Shown here: piece after piece, positions 41,165 to 49,936 of the stretch
Numbering within the stretch: position 1 is the first letter of the stretch
How the letters are laid out: each line of letters begins with the position of its first letter
Source: Clostridia bacterium
GTDB taxonomy: Bacteria; Bacillota_A; Clostridia; Oscillospirales; CAG-272
NCBI GenBank assembly: GCA_017501345.1
Contig: JAFVXC010000019.1
Span: forward strand, 1 to 60,209
Reading direction: 5' to 3'
Length of the DNA: 60,209 nucleotides
Translations under genes and position numbers: made by a program
Notes under the pieces: model-generated
What the model was told of the DNA's origin: nothing
Databases searched by the model: none
What the model saw: the letters and a program-made list of their open reading frames with translations, nothing else

Positions 41165-42238
41165 TCAGAAAACGCTGATGTACGGCATAATGGGAGAATC
41201 GTAAAACTGATATACGGAAAAAACAAACAGGAAGATCCACAAAGCATACTTGCCGACCTCCGCAAGCATTCGGCTTTTCCGATAATCAGCGAGGATATTC
41301 GGGATGAACGCGATACCGAGGATCATATAATACAGGATCATTCTTCCGAAGACCTCGTTGCTCATTGCAAAGATCTGGAACGGCATCGCAAGCAGGAAGC
41401 CCCAGCACAGGATCGAATTTCGTTTCTCCTTCATCGAGTCGAAATCAAGCGTGATAAAGGCGGCGACCGCAAAGAGCAATAGCAGCGTCGTCATATTGCT
41501 CCACTCGAAGGAGAAACTCGCATAGCTGTTCTTTCCGAGTATCTCAAGCACACGCTTCACAAAGACGTTGAAGACAAACGGAGACACCGCGATCAGGACC
41601 ACCCAAAGCGCCGCATTGACGAGATAGACGATCCGCGTGACCTTCACGTAGCGTGCGAGATAGAGCACAAGGAACACGATCGCCGTTCGGTGAACGGTAA
41701 AGGCAAGTAGGACGAGGAGGAGGAACGGCAGGAGTCGTCTCCTCTTTTCGATGAATGGAACCGCCCACAGAAGGATCGAGATCGCAAGAAGCTGACGGAG
41801 GATGCCGAAGGAATACTCGAAATAGCTGAATGCGATCAGCATCGAAAAGCTGAGCCACGGCAGTCTCGAATAGCGGTAGATGAAGACTCCGAACGAGGTC
41901 ATACAGAACGCCGCGTGCAGGACCAGGAAGGCGTGGAAGCTGATCCCTGCCTTGCCAAGAAGCCAATTCAGCACCACGTACCCGCTCTCGTACTCGTACG
42001 GATAGACGAGCTCAGCCGTTGAAAGAAAATTGAGACGGGAGAGCATATCGGTAAAGCCGAGCGAGGAGATATAGTTGTAGCCGCCCGAATAATTCGGCAG
42101 ATCGACGCCAAGCGTCGGATCGCGCAGTGCAAGGATCAGAAACAGCTGTAGCGTCAGGATCGTAACGAGCTTTTTTCTGTCCTTGATCAGAACGTCATAT
42201 ATGGGTAACGTCAGAAAACACAGTACGTAGATCGCCAT
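41165..42238 (-). CDS. EpsG-family polysaccharide polymerase
   Basis: 357 residues with about ten membrane helices. It resembles EpsG/Wzy-type polymerases of exopolysaccharide operons (GVDLPNYSGGYNYI after the second helix, then FHAFLVLHAAFCMTSFG and AFSYFEYSFGILRQLLAISI). These proteins join repeat units on the outer face of the membrane. It is flanked by glycosyltransferase and UDP-glucose dehydrogenase genes in a minus-strand operon. Assignment rests on topology and context as well as these motifs. Confidence 0.82.
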   Translation of the reverse strand: MAIYVLCFLTLPIYDVLIKDRKKLVTILTLQLFLILALRDPTLGVDLPNYSGGYNYISSLGFTDMLSRLNFLSTAELVYPYEYESGYVVLNWLLGKAGISFHAFLVLHAAFCMTSFGVFIYRYSRLPWLSFSMLIAFSYFEYSFGILRQLLAISILLWAVPFIEKRRRLLPFLLLVLLAFTVHRTAIVFLVLYLARYVKVTRIVYLVNAALWVVLIAVSPFVFNVFVKRVLEILGKNSYASFSFEWSNMTTLLLLFAVAAFITLDFDSMKEKRNSILCWGFLLAMPFQIFAMSNEVFGRMILYYMILGIAFIPNILADYRKSRMLAEVGKYALWIFLFVFSVYQFYDSPIMPYISVF

Positions 42239-42279
42239 ACCGCCATTTCTACCTCCTTTCTGCCTTTTTCAGACCGCGC

Positions 42280-43332
42280 TTACGCCATACGGTCGGTGAG
42301 TATATTCAGTGCAACCTCGGGCGTGTACATCAGCGCACGCCTCGTGCAGCTCCCCTTCATACGGAGAAGCGGAGCCCTGTCCTCTGCGAATGTAAGAAGA
42401 ATCTGTGTGAGCTCCTCAGGGCAAAGGATCGTATAGCCGACACCCGTGACCCCCTCCTCAACGAGATCCGCATAGCTTTCCCAACGCGCGGAAATAACGG
42501 GGACGCCTGCGGCATATGCATCGATGATCGTCCCGGGGATTCCCTCGGTCAAAAAGCGCGTGGGAAACAACAGCGCGAGACAGTCTCTGATCGCGTCAAC
42601 GCTCTTTTCGGGCGCGATCCTGCCGCAGTAGCGGACGTAATTGGGGAAATCCGCCTGCAGAGCGGAAAACCATTCCTCCTGCCCGCCTTCGACCTGACCG
42701 TAAATATCAAGGGTATAGACCGTTCTTCCGAAGGTCTCGTTGACCGTACGCACCGCCTCGACCGCATCCCCGATCCCCTTCTCAAGCATAACGCGTGAAA
42801 AGGTACAGAGGCGATAGGGCTCCTCGGAAGGCATTTTCAGCTCCTCGGGTGCAAGAACGCGAAGCTCCTTGCAGTTCGGCATTACGATCGCATTTTCAAG
42901 CCCAAGTGACGTAAGAGCCCTTCGCATCGTCTCGGTCTCAACGTAGATCCCCGAGAAGCGCGAGAGCTGCCGCCGCAGGATCGGTCTTTTTTTAAGGAAG
43001 GACTGCAGCCAGCCACCGATCACGGCGTAGTGCAGGCTTCGTCTATAGAAAAAATTCCAAAAGGAAAGAAGCGGAGTAACCACACGGAGACCGTTATGTG
43101 CAGGCAGGATCACGACGTTCTTGCAGCTCCGAAGCGCCCGAAGGGTTGCAAACGGAAGCCTGAGAAGCGCCTTAACGCCGCCGCGCGTGTCGATCTTCAT
43201 AACCTCCGATTCGCCAAATCTTCGATCGAGCTCCTTCGTCAAGGTTTGCGTCTTTACGGTTTGTCCGTTCAGAAGGGTCTCGCCGAATCCGAAGTGACCG
43301 ATCACACATACCTTTTTCAGTTGCTTTGCCAT
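42280..43332 (-). CDS. GT-B glycosyltransferase (family 4-like)
   Basis: 350 residues with the two-domain GT-B layout. The C-terminal part carries YRLCTFSRVMLEKGIGDAVE, DIYGQVEGGQEEWF and a nucleotide-sugar region with LFPTRFLTEGIPGTIIDAYA, where the Glu-x7-Glu pattern of GT4 enzymes is recognisable. It transfers a sugar to the lipid-linked repeat unit in the cytoplasm. Between the EpsG-like gene and the GT2 gene. The specific sugar is unknown. Confidence 0.87.
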   Translation of the reverse strand: MAKQLKKVCVIGHFGFGETLLNGQTVKTQTLTKELDRRFGESEVMKIDTRGGVKALLRLPFATLRALRSCKNVVILPAHNGLRVVTPLLSFWNFFYRRSLHYAVIGGWLQSFLKKRPILRRQLSRFSGIYVETETMRRALTSLGLENAIVMPNCKELRVLAPEELKMPSEEPYRLCTFSRVMLEKGIGDAVEAVRTVNETFGRTVYTLDIYGQVEGGQEEWFSALQADFPNYVRYCGRIAPEKSVDAIRDCLALLFPTRFLTEGIPGTIIDAYAAGVPVISARWESYADLVEEGVTGVGYTILCPEELTQILLTFAEDRAPLLRMKGSCTRRALMYTPEVALNILTDRMA

Positions 43333-43460
43333 ATGACAGGTCTCCTTTCGGCTTTTCGGGTACCGGATGTGAATTTATCTTGCTCCGAATGCGTGGCTCG
43401 ATAATCGCGGAAATGTTTGTCTTTTCGGGGACAAGCGTAACGCCACGCGCCCCTTCGCGT

Positions 43461-44213
43461 TTATTTGATACGGAATACCTTGAGCACGCACCACCAGAAG
43501 ATGTGGAACGCCGAACGGAATACGTTCAGATGCTCGATCTCGCGGTAAAGGATCCAGTGATACTTCACCACCTTCAGCTTGTTGCTCGAGATCGAATTCT
43601 TTCGGATGCGGTAGCGCATCAGGACCTCGGGCATTCCGTAGATGTATTTCTCCTTCTTCAGCATCTGAAGCCAGAGCGCATCGTCGTTTCTTTTACGGAT
43701 ATTCGGAACCTCGAATTTTCCCATAGCGGCAACGCTGTACATCACGGAGGAGTTGCCGACGGGGCAATCGAGAAGAAGCCGATTGTAATCGGTCCTTTTG
43801 ACCGTCTTGATCACTCTGCCGAGGCTATTACTCTCCTCGTCGATCTGCTCGTACGCCGTGCAGGAGAAGGCGTAGCCGTTCTCCTGCATAAAGGCGAGCT
43901 GCTTTTCAAGCTTGTCGGGCATCCAGAGGTCATCGCTGTCGAGGAACGCCATATATTCGCCCTCCGCGAGTGCCATTGCGTGCGTTCTTGCGACCGCCGC
44001 CCCCGAATTTTCTTCGAGACAATGGTACTTGATGCGGTCGTCGTCCTTCATAAATTCATCCACGACTGCCTTCGTGTCGTCGGTCGAGCAGTCGTCAACG
44101 ATCACGATCTCCCACTGAGAATAGGTCTGCGCCTGCACCGAGCGGATGGTTTCTGCGATGAACGCACCGCAGTTGTAGGTCGGCATAATAATGGATACAA
44201 GATCTTTAACCAT
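43461..44213 (-). CDS. GT2-family glycosyltransferase
   Basis: 250 residues from ATG 44213, with AGGAG 7 nt upstream; a longer frame to 44279 lies inside the previous gene. GT-A fold: LVSIIMPTYNCGAFIAETIR, VDDCSTDDT, and the metal-binding AFLDSDDLWMPDKL. It overlaps the preceding sugar transferase gene by 8 nt. It adds a sugar to the growing repeat unit. A 128-nt gap separates it from the GT-B gene; nothing is seen there. Confidence 0.92.
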   Translation of the reverse strand: MVKDLVSIIMPTYNCGAFIAETIRSVQAQTYSQWEIVIVDDCSTDDTKAVVDEFMKDDDRIKYHCLEENSGAAVARTHAMALAEGEYMAFLDSDDLWMPDKLEKQLAFMQENGYAFSCTAYEQIDEESNSLGRVIKTVKRTDYNRLLLDCPVGNSSVMYSVAAMGKFEVPNIRKRNDDALWLQMLKKEKYIYGMPEVLMRYRIRKNSISSNKLKVVKYHWILYREIEHLNVFRSAFHIFWWCVLKVFRIK

Positions 44214-44958
44214 TGTCGTTCTCCTCTCCTTTTTGGGGATCTGCCTCGTCTGTGTCGGGCGCCTTATATTCTTTCCCAAGCACCGCGAAGACCGTTTTGA
44301 ACATCACGCCTATGTCACGGAAAAAGCCAAAGCGACGGATCGCCATCAGGTTATACCGCATTTTCGCGGGCAGAATCTCACGCGTATAGACCGCATCGGG
44401 ATCCTCCGCACCGTCAAGCAGTGCGTCCTCGTCCTTGTAATAAATGCTGGCCTCAGACGTCACACCTGCGGGCAGGAGGAGCGTCGCCATCATTTCGTCC
44501 GAATACGCCTCGACGTATTTCGGCACCTCGGGACGGGTCCCGACAAAGGTCATCGTACCGCGGAAAACGTCGATGAGCTGACAGATCTCGTCGAGTCGGC
44601 ATTTTCTGATGAGCCGCCCGACGCGCGTGATGCGCGGATCGTGTCCGACCGTGACTGCCGTGCCGAGCTTGTCGGCGTTCTGCACCATCGTACGGAACTT
44701 GAAAATACGGAAGGTCCGTCCGTACTGCGTGACGCGCACCTGTCGATAGAATACGGGGCCGCGCGAGTCGAGCTTGATCGCGATCGCAAGGATCAGAAAA
44801 ACGGGCGACAACACGATCAGCATAAGAAACGATACAACAACGTCAAACACGCGCTTCAGGAAAAGCGAGAAGCGCTTTTTCCGCAGGACGTCGTAGTATT
44901 TTCTGACCGCATCGGTCTTCATTTCATCGGGGAGCGCATCCCATTTTTTCAGCATCAT
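44206..44958 (-). CDS. initiating sugar-phosphate transferase (undecaprenyl-phosphate type)
   Basis: 250 residues: basic N terminus, one membrane helix (about 38-60, FDVVVSFLMLIVLSPVFLIL) and the bacterial sugar transferase domain with FKFRTMVQNAD, RKCRLDEICQLIDVFRG and FVGTRPEVPKYV. Short enzymes of this kind (EpsL/PglC-like) transfer a sugar-1-phosphate to undecaprenyl phosphate, the first step of repeat-unit assembly. It overlaps the upstream aminotransferase by 4 nt, suggesting the aminotransferase makes the amino sugar it uses. Confidence 0.92.
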   Translation of the reverse strand: MMLKKWDALPDEMKTDAVRKYYDVLRKKRFSLFLKRVFDVVVSFLMLIVLSPVFLILAIAIKLDSRGPVFYRQVRVTQYGRTFRIFKFRTMVQNADKLGTAVTVGHDPRITRVGRLIRKCRLDEICQLIDVFRGTMTFVGTRPEVPKYVEAYSDEMMATLLLPAGVTSEASIYYKDEDALLDGAEDPDAVYTREILPAKMRYNLMAIRRFGFFRDIGVMFKTVFAVLGKEYKAPDTDEADPQKGEENDNG

Positions 44959-46157
44959 AGGTACTCTCTCACGATCTCGGTGAAGCTGTCGATCACATAC
45001 CGGATCTCCTCATCGGAAAGACAGGTATGAAGCGGCAGGGTGATCTCGTTTTCAAAAAAGGCGTTCGCATTCGGATAATCGGCAATATCAAAGCCGAGCG
45101 CACGATATGCCGTGTGGAGCGGCAGGGGCTTATAATGCACGTTGCAGGCAACGCCCCTCTCCGCCATTTTACGGATGATCGCCGAACGCTCCTCGGCGGT
45201 GATCCCCGGGATGCGGGTGATATACAGATGCCCCGACGAAGCGTAGGCATCCGTGTAATGATCAAGCGTTATAACGCCAAGCGGACGGAATGCCGCGTCA
45301 TAGCGGGAGATGATCTCGCGCCTCCGCTCGAGCATCGCGGGATAACGGCGAAGCTGGGCGAGTCCGATCGCTGCCGCAATATCGGTCATATTGCATTTAT
45401 AATACGGGCCAACGATGTCATACTCCCACGCACCGAGCGCGGTTTTCGCAAGTGCGTCCTTCGACTGTCCGTGAAGGGACAGGAGCTGAATCGTGCGGTA
45501 GAGCTCCTCGTCGTCCACACCCTCGATCGTGTTCCATGTGAGTGCGCCACCCTCTGCGGTCGTCATATTCTTGACCGCGTGGAAGGAGAAGGAGGAGAAA
45601 TCGGCAATGCTGCCCGTTCTCTGCCCTTTCCGCATCGCTCCAAAGGAATGCGCAGTGTCGGCAAGCACGGCGATCCTGCCGATCGCTGTCTGGAGCCGCC
45701 CCTTCGGACGGAAGAGATACTTCTTTTTTTCGACAAGCGCAAAAATGCGGTCGTAGTCGCACGGAATTCCTGCGTAGTCCACGGGAATGATCGCCTTCGT
45801 ACGCTCGGTGACGAGCGCCTCTGCCTTATCGTAATCCATTTCAAAGCCGTCCTTCACGGTATCGACAAGGACGATCGTAGCGCCGACGTGGTCGATGACC
45901 GATGCGGTCGCGGTATAGGTATATGCGGTCGTGATGACCTCGTCTCCCTTCCCGATCCCGAGAAGGCGGAGCGCCATCTCGGCGCAAGCCGTTTGGGAAT
46001 TGAGACAGACGGCACGCGCGCATCCGACGTATTCGGCAATATCGCGCTCAAGCTGCTTCGTGCGCGGGCCCGTGGTGATCCACCCCGATTTAAGGGTCTC
46101 CGCCACCTCATTTATTTCAAGCTCGGAAATATCCGGAGGGGAAAATTTAATATTCAT
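44955..46157 (-). CDS. DegT/DnrJ/EryC1-type sugar aminotransferase
   Basis: 400 residues. PLP enzyme with TTAYTYTATASVIDH near the cofactor phosphate site, DTAHSFGA with the Asp that contacts the pyridine N, and the Schiff-base Lys in SFHAVKNMTTAEGG. It aminates a keto sugar nucleotide, typically for UDP-linked amino sugars such as bacillosamine-type or perosamine-type residues. It is the first gene of a six-gene operon and is coupled by 4-nt overlap to the sugar transferase. The precise substrate is not readable. Confidence 0.93.
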   Translation of the reverse strand: MNIKFSPPDISELEINEVAETLKSGWITTGPRTKQLERDIAEYVGCARAVCLNSQTACAEMALRLLGIGKGDEVITTAYTYTATASVIDHVGATIVLVDTVKDGFEMDYDKAEALVTERTKAIIPVDYAGIPCDYDRIFALVEKKKYLFRPKGRLQTAIGRIAVLADTAHSFGAMRKGQRTGSIADFSSFSFHAVKNMTTAEGGALTWNTIEGVDDEELYRTIQLLSLHGQSKDALAKTALGAWEYDIVGPYYKCNMTDIAAAIGLAQLRRYPAMLERRREIISRYDAAFRPLGVITLDHYTDAYASSGHLYITRIPGITAEERSAIIRKMAERGVACNVHYKPLPLHTAYRALGFDIADYPNANAFFENEITLPLHTCLSDEEIRYVIDSFTEIVREYL

Positions 46158-46314
46158 TCTCTTCTCCTTGTATGCCGCGGCGTGCCACGTGACTTGGGCT
46201 CCGTCGGCTCCTTCTGTTTCAGAATATGCACGATCCTGCCGCTGAAACCGTCGAAAGAGGGTTCTCTCAAGCGTTCCGTCAAAATCGGCACAAAAAACTA
46301 TAAGTCGACATTTT

Positions 46315-46343
46315 ATTATAACACACTCTTATGAAAAAGTCAA
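46315..46343 (-). promoter_or_regulatory. promoter of the polysaccharide operon
   Basis: Minus-strand TTGACT (46343-46338), 17-nt spacer, TATAAT (46320-46315), followed by an approximately 150-nt leader before the aminotransferase start, without an obvious structure. Confidence 0.8.
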
Positions 46344-46390
46344 CAGGTCGCCCCCTAAAAAGAAATACCAAAAAAGTTAAGAGACGGCAC

Positions 46391-46429
46391 AAAAAAACAG
46401 ATGAGCTCCACGCCGTGCGGCGCGGGCTC
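46391..46429 (-). terminator. terminator of the PHP-hprK operon
   Basis: A GC-rich stem (46403-46429, GAGC/GCTC ends, CGCC/GGCG core) followed on the minus strand by a seven-T run (46397-46391), about 110 nt after the hprK stop. The gap 46158-46540 otherwise holds only the promoter at 46315. Confidence 0.8.
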
Positions 46430-46540
46430 ACCCTTTGCTTCAAAATCGCTTCAGACCTATTATTGATTGAGATTTTTAACCTCTACCGGGTAAGAGAATA
46501 CGGCGTATTCACGCGATGGGGAGGCCGAGGAGGAGAGACA

Positions 46541-47500
46541 TCACTTCTGCCCCATCGCACCGAGCAGCTTTTTATTGAATTCCTCCGCGGTATTGTATCC
46601 CATCTTCTTCTGGCGGTTATTCATCGCCGCGATCTCAAGGATGATCGCAAGATTTCGACCGGGCTTTACGGGGATCGTGATCGTGGGTAGCTCAATACCG
46701 AGAATATCGATCTTCTCGGTGTCAAGCCCGAGGCGGTCGTACATCTTGCCCTGCACCCAGTGCTCGAGCTGAATGACGAGGTCGATCGACTCGGTATCCT
46801 TGACCGCACCCATACCGAACAGGCGGCGCACGTCAACGATGCCGATACCCCTGAGCTCAACGTAATGGCGAATGATCTCGGGGGCACTTCCGACGAGGGT
46901 GGTCGCCGAAACGCGCTTGATCTCGACCGCATCGTCCGCGATCAGTCGGTGTCCCCTCTTTACAAGCTCGATCGCCGTTTCACTCTTACCGACGCCGCTG
47001 TCACCGAGGATCAGAATACCCTCGCCGTAAACCTCGACAAGAACGCCGTGGCGCGTAATGCGCGGAGCAAGCTGCACGTTGAGGTATGCGATCAGCGCCG
47101 CCATAAAGGCAGAGGTCTTCTCCTTCGATCTCAGAAGCGGAACGCCGAACTCCTCTGCCGCCTGCAGCATCTCGGGATAGGGCTCAAAGCCCGTGGTCAG
47201 AACGACCGCCACGGGGCGTTTTTCCATATAAACAAAGATATTGTGCCGTCGGGTCTCGTCGTCAAGCGTTCTGAGATATTCGATCTCCGCCTTACCGATG
47301 ATCTGAATACGGTAAGACTCGAACACGTCAAAGTAACCGGCAAATGCAAGACCGGGACGCGATACCTCGGGAGAGGTAACAAGACGGCTCGCTTCGTCGG
47401 TGTTTCCGTTCTCGTCCTTTGGCATATAAAGCGCTTCAAGACGCAGCTTTTTCATAACCTCGGACAGCGGAATGCTGTACTGCTCATCAGGCATATTCAT
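46541..47500 (-). CDS. hprK: HPr kinase/phosphorylase
   Basis: 319 residues, usual length. It phosphorylates Ser46 of HPr with ATP or pyrophosphate and reverses this, controlling carbon catabolite repression. Visible: RHGVLVEVYGEG with the catalytic His, the P-loop GDSGVGKSE, LIADDAVEI, and the HprK signature IELRGIGIVDVRRLFG-like segment. It lies about 30 nt downstream of a PHP-domain gene in a two-gene operon. HPr itself is not in the window. Confidence 0.96.
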   Translation of the reverse strand: MNMPDEQYSIPLSEVMKKLRLEALYMPKDENGNTDEASRLVTSPEVSRPGLAFAGYFDVFESYRIQIIGKAEIEYLRTLDDETRRHNIFVYMEKRPVAVVLTTGFEPYPEMLQAAEEFGVPLLRSKEKTSAFMAALIAYLNVQLAPRITRHGVLVEVYGEGILILGDSGVGKSETAIELVKRGHRLIADDAVEIKRVSATTLVGSAPEIIRHYVELRGIGIVDVRRLFGMGAVKDTESIDLVIQLEHWVQGKMYDRLGLDTEKIDILGIELPTITIPVKPGRNLAIILEIAAMNNRQKKMGYNTAEEFNKKLLGAMGQK

Positions 47501-47528
47501 ATATCGTCTCCTTTTTATGTATTTCGGA

Positions 47529-48419
47529 TCAGGATCTCGGGATCAGGTTGGAATATACGGTGCGTCCCCCTCGGTCCGTGACCTCAACGCGCAGAAAGCG
47601 ATCCGTATCTCGCCAGGTATAATACGCTTCCGTAATATTCTCACCAACAATGTGTCTGCCTTTCGCCCCCGCCGAATTCGTAAAGATCTCGACCATCACG
47701 GCAGGACTGCACGAAATGTGCGCGCCCTCCTCACTTAAAGTCACCTGCACGGAGGGAGCACCCGCACCGCCGCTGACAGCGCAAAAATCCTTTCTGCGGA
47801 TCGCATCCATAACGCCCTCGCGCGAAAGCTCCGAAAGCGCGACGAGGATCGCCCCCGACGTCGCATCCTCCTCGTAGTAATGCACGTCATCTGATGACAG
47901 AAGCGGATAAGAAATGCCGCGGCTTGCCATCATATCAACAAAGGCACCCGAATACGGACGAACCGAATTCTTCACGCCGGATACCGTGTTGAAGATCTCG
48001 GTCGCGTCAAAGCCCTCTTTTTTCTGAATCGTCTCGACGAGATCCGGCTGATTTACCGACCACGCAGGGTGGGCAAGGACGGCAAGTCCGTCCGCCGCAT
48101 GGATCTTGCGGATGCACGTCTCGACGCCGTCCTCCCGCGTGACCTCGGGATCACGCGTGCAAAAGAGCGCAAGAATATGATATACACCCTTCGCCGTATC
48201 GTTTCCGCCGAAATTGTACTCACATCCGGCAAAGATCTTCAGTCCGCCGATCTCGCGCTCAAGACCGTGCTTCCAATGATCGGTGATCGCGACGGCGTCG
48301 TATCCTGCCGCCTTGTAGATCTCCACCGCCTCCTCGGGCGATCTTCTTCCGTCCGAATCGGTAGTGTGCATATGCAGATTGATGCGATAAAGCTTTTTTT
48401 CACCAGATTTCGTATTCAT
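47529..48419 (-). CDS. PHP-domain metal-dependent phosphoesterase
   Basis: 296 residues with the PHP motifs NLHMHTTDSDG near the N terminus, AVAITDHWKHG, an AHPAWS segment and a later DVHYYEED. PHP proteins hydrolyse phosphoesters with two or three metals; single-domain forms act on small nucleotides or sugar phosphates, and some resemble the YciV/RNase AM group. The C-terminal region adds about 80 residues of beta structure. Substrate unknown. It precedes hprK and has its own promoter. Confidence 0.87.
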   Translation of the reverse strand: MNTKSGEKKLYRINLHMHTTDSDGRRSPEEAVEIYKAAGYDAVAITDHWKHGLEREIGGLKIFAGCEYNFGGNDTAKGVYHILALFCTRDPEVTREDGVETCIRKIHAADGLAVLAHPAWSVNQPDLVETIQKKEGFDATEIFNTVSGVKNSVRPYSGAFVDMMASRGISYPLLSSDDVHYYEEDATSGAILVALSELSREGVMDAIRRKDFCAVSGGAGAPSVQVTLSEEGAHISCSPAVMVEIFTNSAGAKGRHIVGENITEAYYTWRDTDRFLRVEVTDRGGRTVYSNLIPRS

Positions 48420-48449
48420 AGCTCTTCACCCTTATTTTATGATACTTTA

Positions 48450-48478
48450 TTGTAGCACACTTCCCCGTCTTTTGCAAG
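48450..48478 (-). promoter_or_regulatory. promoter of the PHP-hprK operon
   Basis: Minus-strand TTGCAA (48478-48473), 17-nt spacer, TACAAT (48455-48450). Confidence 0.7.
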
Positions 48479-48567
48479 CGCAAACGCAGAAAAATTATGA
48501 AATCTTCCTCACCTTCATCCGCAGAACAAAATTTTTCATAAATTACCGCAAAAAATCGAAAAACCTC

Positions 48568-48596
48568 TTGCAATTTTCCGAAAAAAAAGGTATTAT
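48568..48596 (+). promoter_or_regulatory. promoter of the sugar isomerase-like gene
   Basis: TTGCAA (48568-48573), 17-nt spacer, TATTAT (48591-48596), about 105 nt before the gene. Confidence 0.6.
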
Positions 48597-48702
48597 TATA
48601 ATGTATGGATCCGCATCGCCGGTATAATCCAAAGCGGCGGAGCTCACGCGGAATATCCGCGTCGAAGTATAAAAATAATTTCTGAAAGGATATACTACAC
48701 CT

Positions 48703-49695
48703 ATGAAGCTTTCTGTACTTGCAAATCTGTACGGCTCGAAGACCCTCGACGAGACCCTCTCGATCCTGTCGGGACTCGGCGTTCACACCGTTGAGATCGG
48801 TGCGGGCGGCTACCCCGGAAAGGCACACTGCAACCCCGAAGCCCTTCTCGCAGACGAGAAGGCGTACGGAGAATTCATCGCGACCTTCAAGAAGTATGAC
48901 ACCGAGGTCTGCGCACTTGCCTGCCACGGCAACCCCGTGCATCCGAACAAGGAGACCGCTAAGGCATACGACACCGATTTCCGCAACGCGATCCTGCTCG
49001 CCGAAAAGATGGGCGTCGACACGGTCATCGGCTTCTCGGGCTGCCCCGGCGACCGGGAGAATGCACTTTACCCGAACTGGGTCACCTGCCCCTGGCCCGA
49101 TGACTTCCTCGCGATCCTTGACTGGCAATGGAACGAAAAGCTCATCCCCTACTGGTGCGAGATGGCGAAGTTCGCTCTCGACCACAAGGTCACGCATATC
49201 GCGTTCGAAATGCATCCCGGCTTCTGCGTTTACAATCCCGAGACCCTTCTGAAGCTCCGCCGTGCTGTCAGCGAAAAGATGGGCGCGGAGGTCGGTGCCG
49301 TTCTCGGCGCAAACTTCGACCCCTCCCACCTCATCTGGCAGGGTATGGATCCCGTTGCGGCGATCCGCGAGCTCAAGGGCTGCATCTACCACGTCCACGC
49401 AAAGGACACGAAGATCGACAAGTACAACACCGCCAAGAACGGTGTGCTTGACACGAAGCACTACTCCGACGAGCTGAACCGCGCGTGGGTATTCCGCACT
49501 GTCGGCTACGGCAACGGCGAGACCTATTGGAGAGATCTCGTCTCAAATCTCCGTCTCTGCGGCTACGACCGCGTTCTCTCGATCGAGCACGAGGATAGCG
49601 TGATGTCGATCGACGAGGGACTCCGCAAGGCAGTCTCCTTCCTCAAGGATATCGTCATCTACGAGGAAAAGCCCACCTCGATGAGCTGGGCGTAA
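48703..49695 (+). CDS. sugar phosphate isomerase/epimerase-like TIM barrel (AP-endonuclease-2 fold)
   Basis: 330 residues. The alternation of strands with metal-binding residues (HTVEIGAGG, ALACHGNPVHPN, FSGCPGDREN, THIAFEMHPGFC, LGANFDPSHLIWQG, YHVHAKDTKID, LSIEHED) is that of xylose-isomerase-like TIM barrels. These enzymes isomerise or epimerise sugars and inositols, often in catabolic gene sets. This one is monocistronic, with its own promoter, and is followed by a large hairpin. Substrate unknown. Confidence 0.9.
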   Translation: MKLSVLANLYGSKTLDETLSILSGLGVHTVEIGAGGYPGKAHCNPEALLADEKAYGEFIATFKKYDTEVCALACHGNPVHPNKETAKAYDTDFRNAILLAEKMGVDTVIGFSGCPGDRENALYPNWVTCPWPDDFLAILDWQWNEKLIPYWCEMAKFALDHKVTHIAFEMHPGFCVYNPETLLKLRRAVSEKMGAEVGAVLGANFDPSHLIWQGMDPVAAIRELKGCIYHVHAKDTKIDKYNTAKNGVLDTKHYSDELNRAWVFRTVGYGNGETYWRDLVSNLRLCGYDRVLSIEHEDSVMSIDEGLRKAVSFLKDIVIYEEKPTSMSWA

Positions 49696-49710
49696 AATGG
49701 GGATATTTTT

Positions 49711-49910
49711 GCGGGGAGGGAACTTCTTAAAAGAAGATTCCCTCCCCGCACCCCTCCCTCAAGAACTTTTGAAGAAGGATTTTGATTGTCCTCTTCCCGA
49801 AATCTTGTTTCAAAAGCTTTTGAAGAAAATATCAATCTCCCCCCTTCCTCAAAATTTTTTAAAAAGGGGGCACGGGGGAAAAATCTTTTTTCAAAAAGTT
49901 TTTCCCCGCA
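49711..49910. repeat. palindrome-rich intergenic repeat block before pyk
   Basis: It opens with a perfect 12-bp stem, GCGGGGAGGGAA (49711-49722) with TTCCCTCCCCGC (49738-49749), with an inner CTTCTT/AGAAG helix. There follow decayed copies of an A/T palindrome (AACTTTTGAAG, CAAAAGCTTTTGAAG, CAAAATTTTTTAAAAAG, CTTTTTTCAAAAAG) with G/C-run borders. The first hairpin may terminate the upstream gene; the rest looks like a dispersed repeat family. Confidence 0.65.
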
Positions 49911-49936
49911 AAAAGAAATCAATCAAGGAAAATACA

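Noticed and set aside
49697..49936. 80-codon extension of pyruvate kinase
   Set aside because: It runs through the palindromic repeat block; Pyk normally starts at the KTKIICTIGPA segment.
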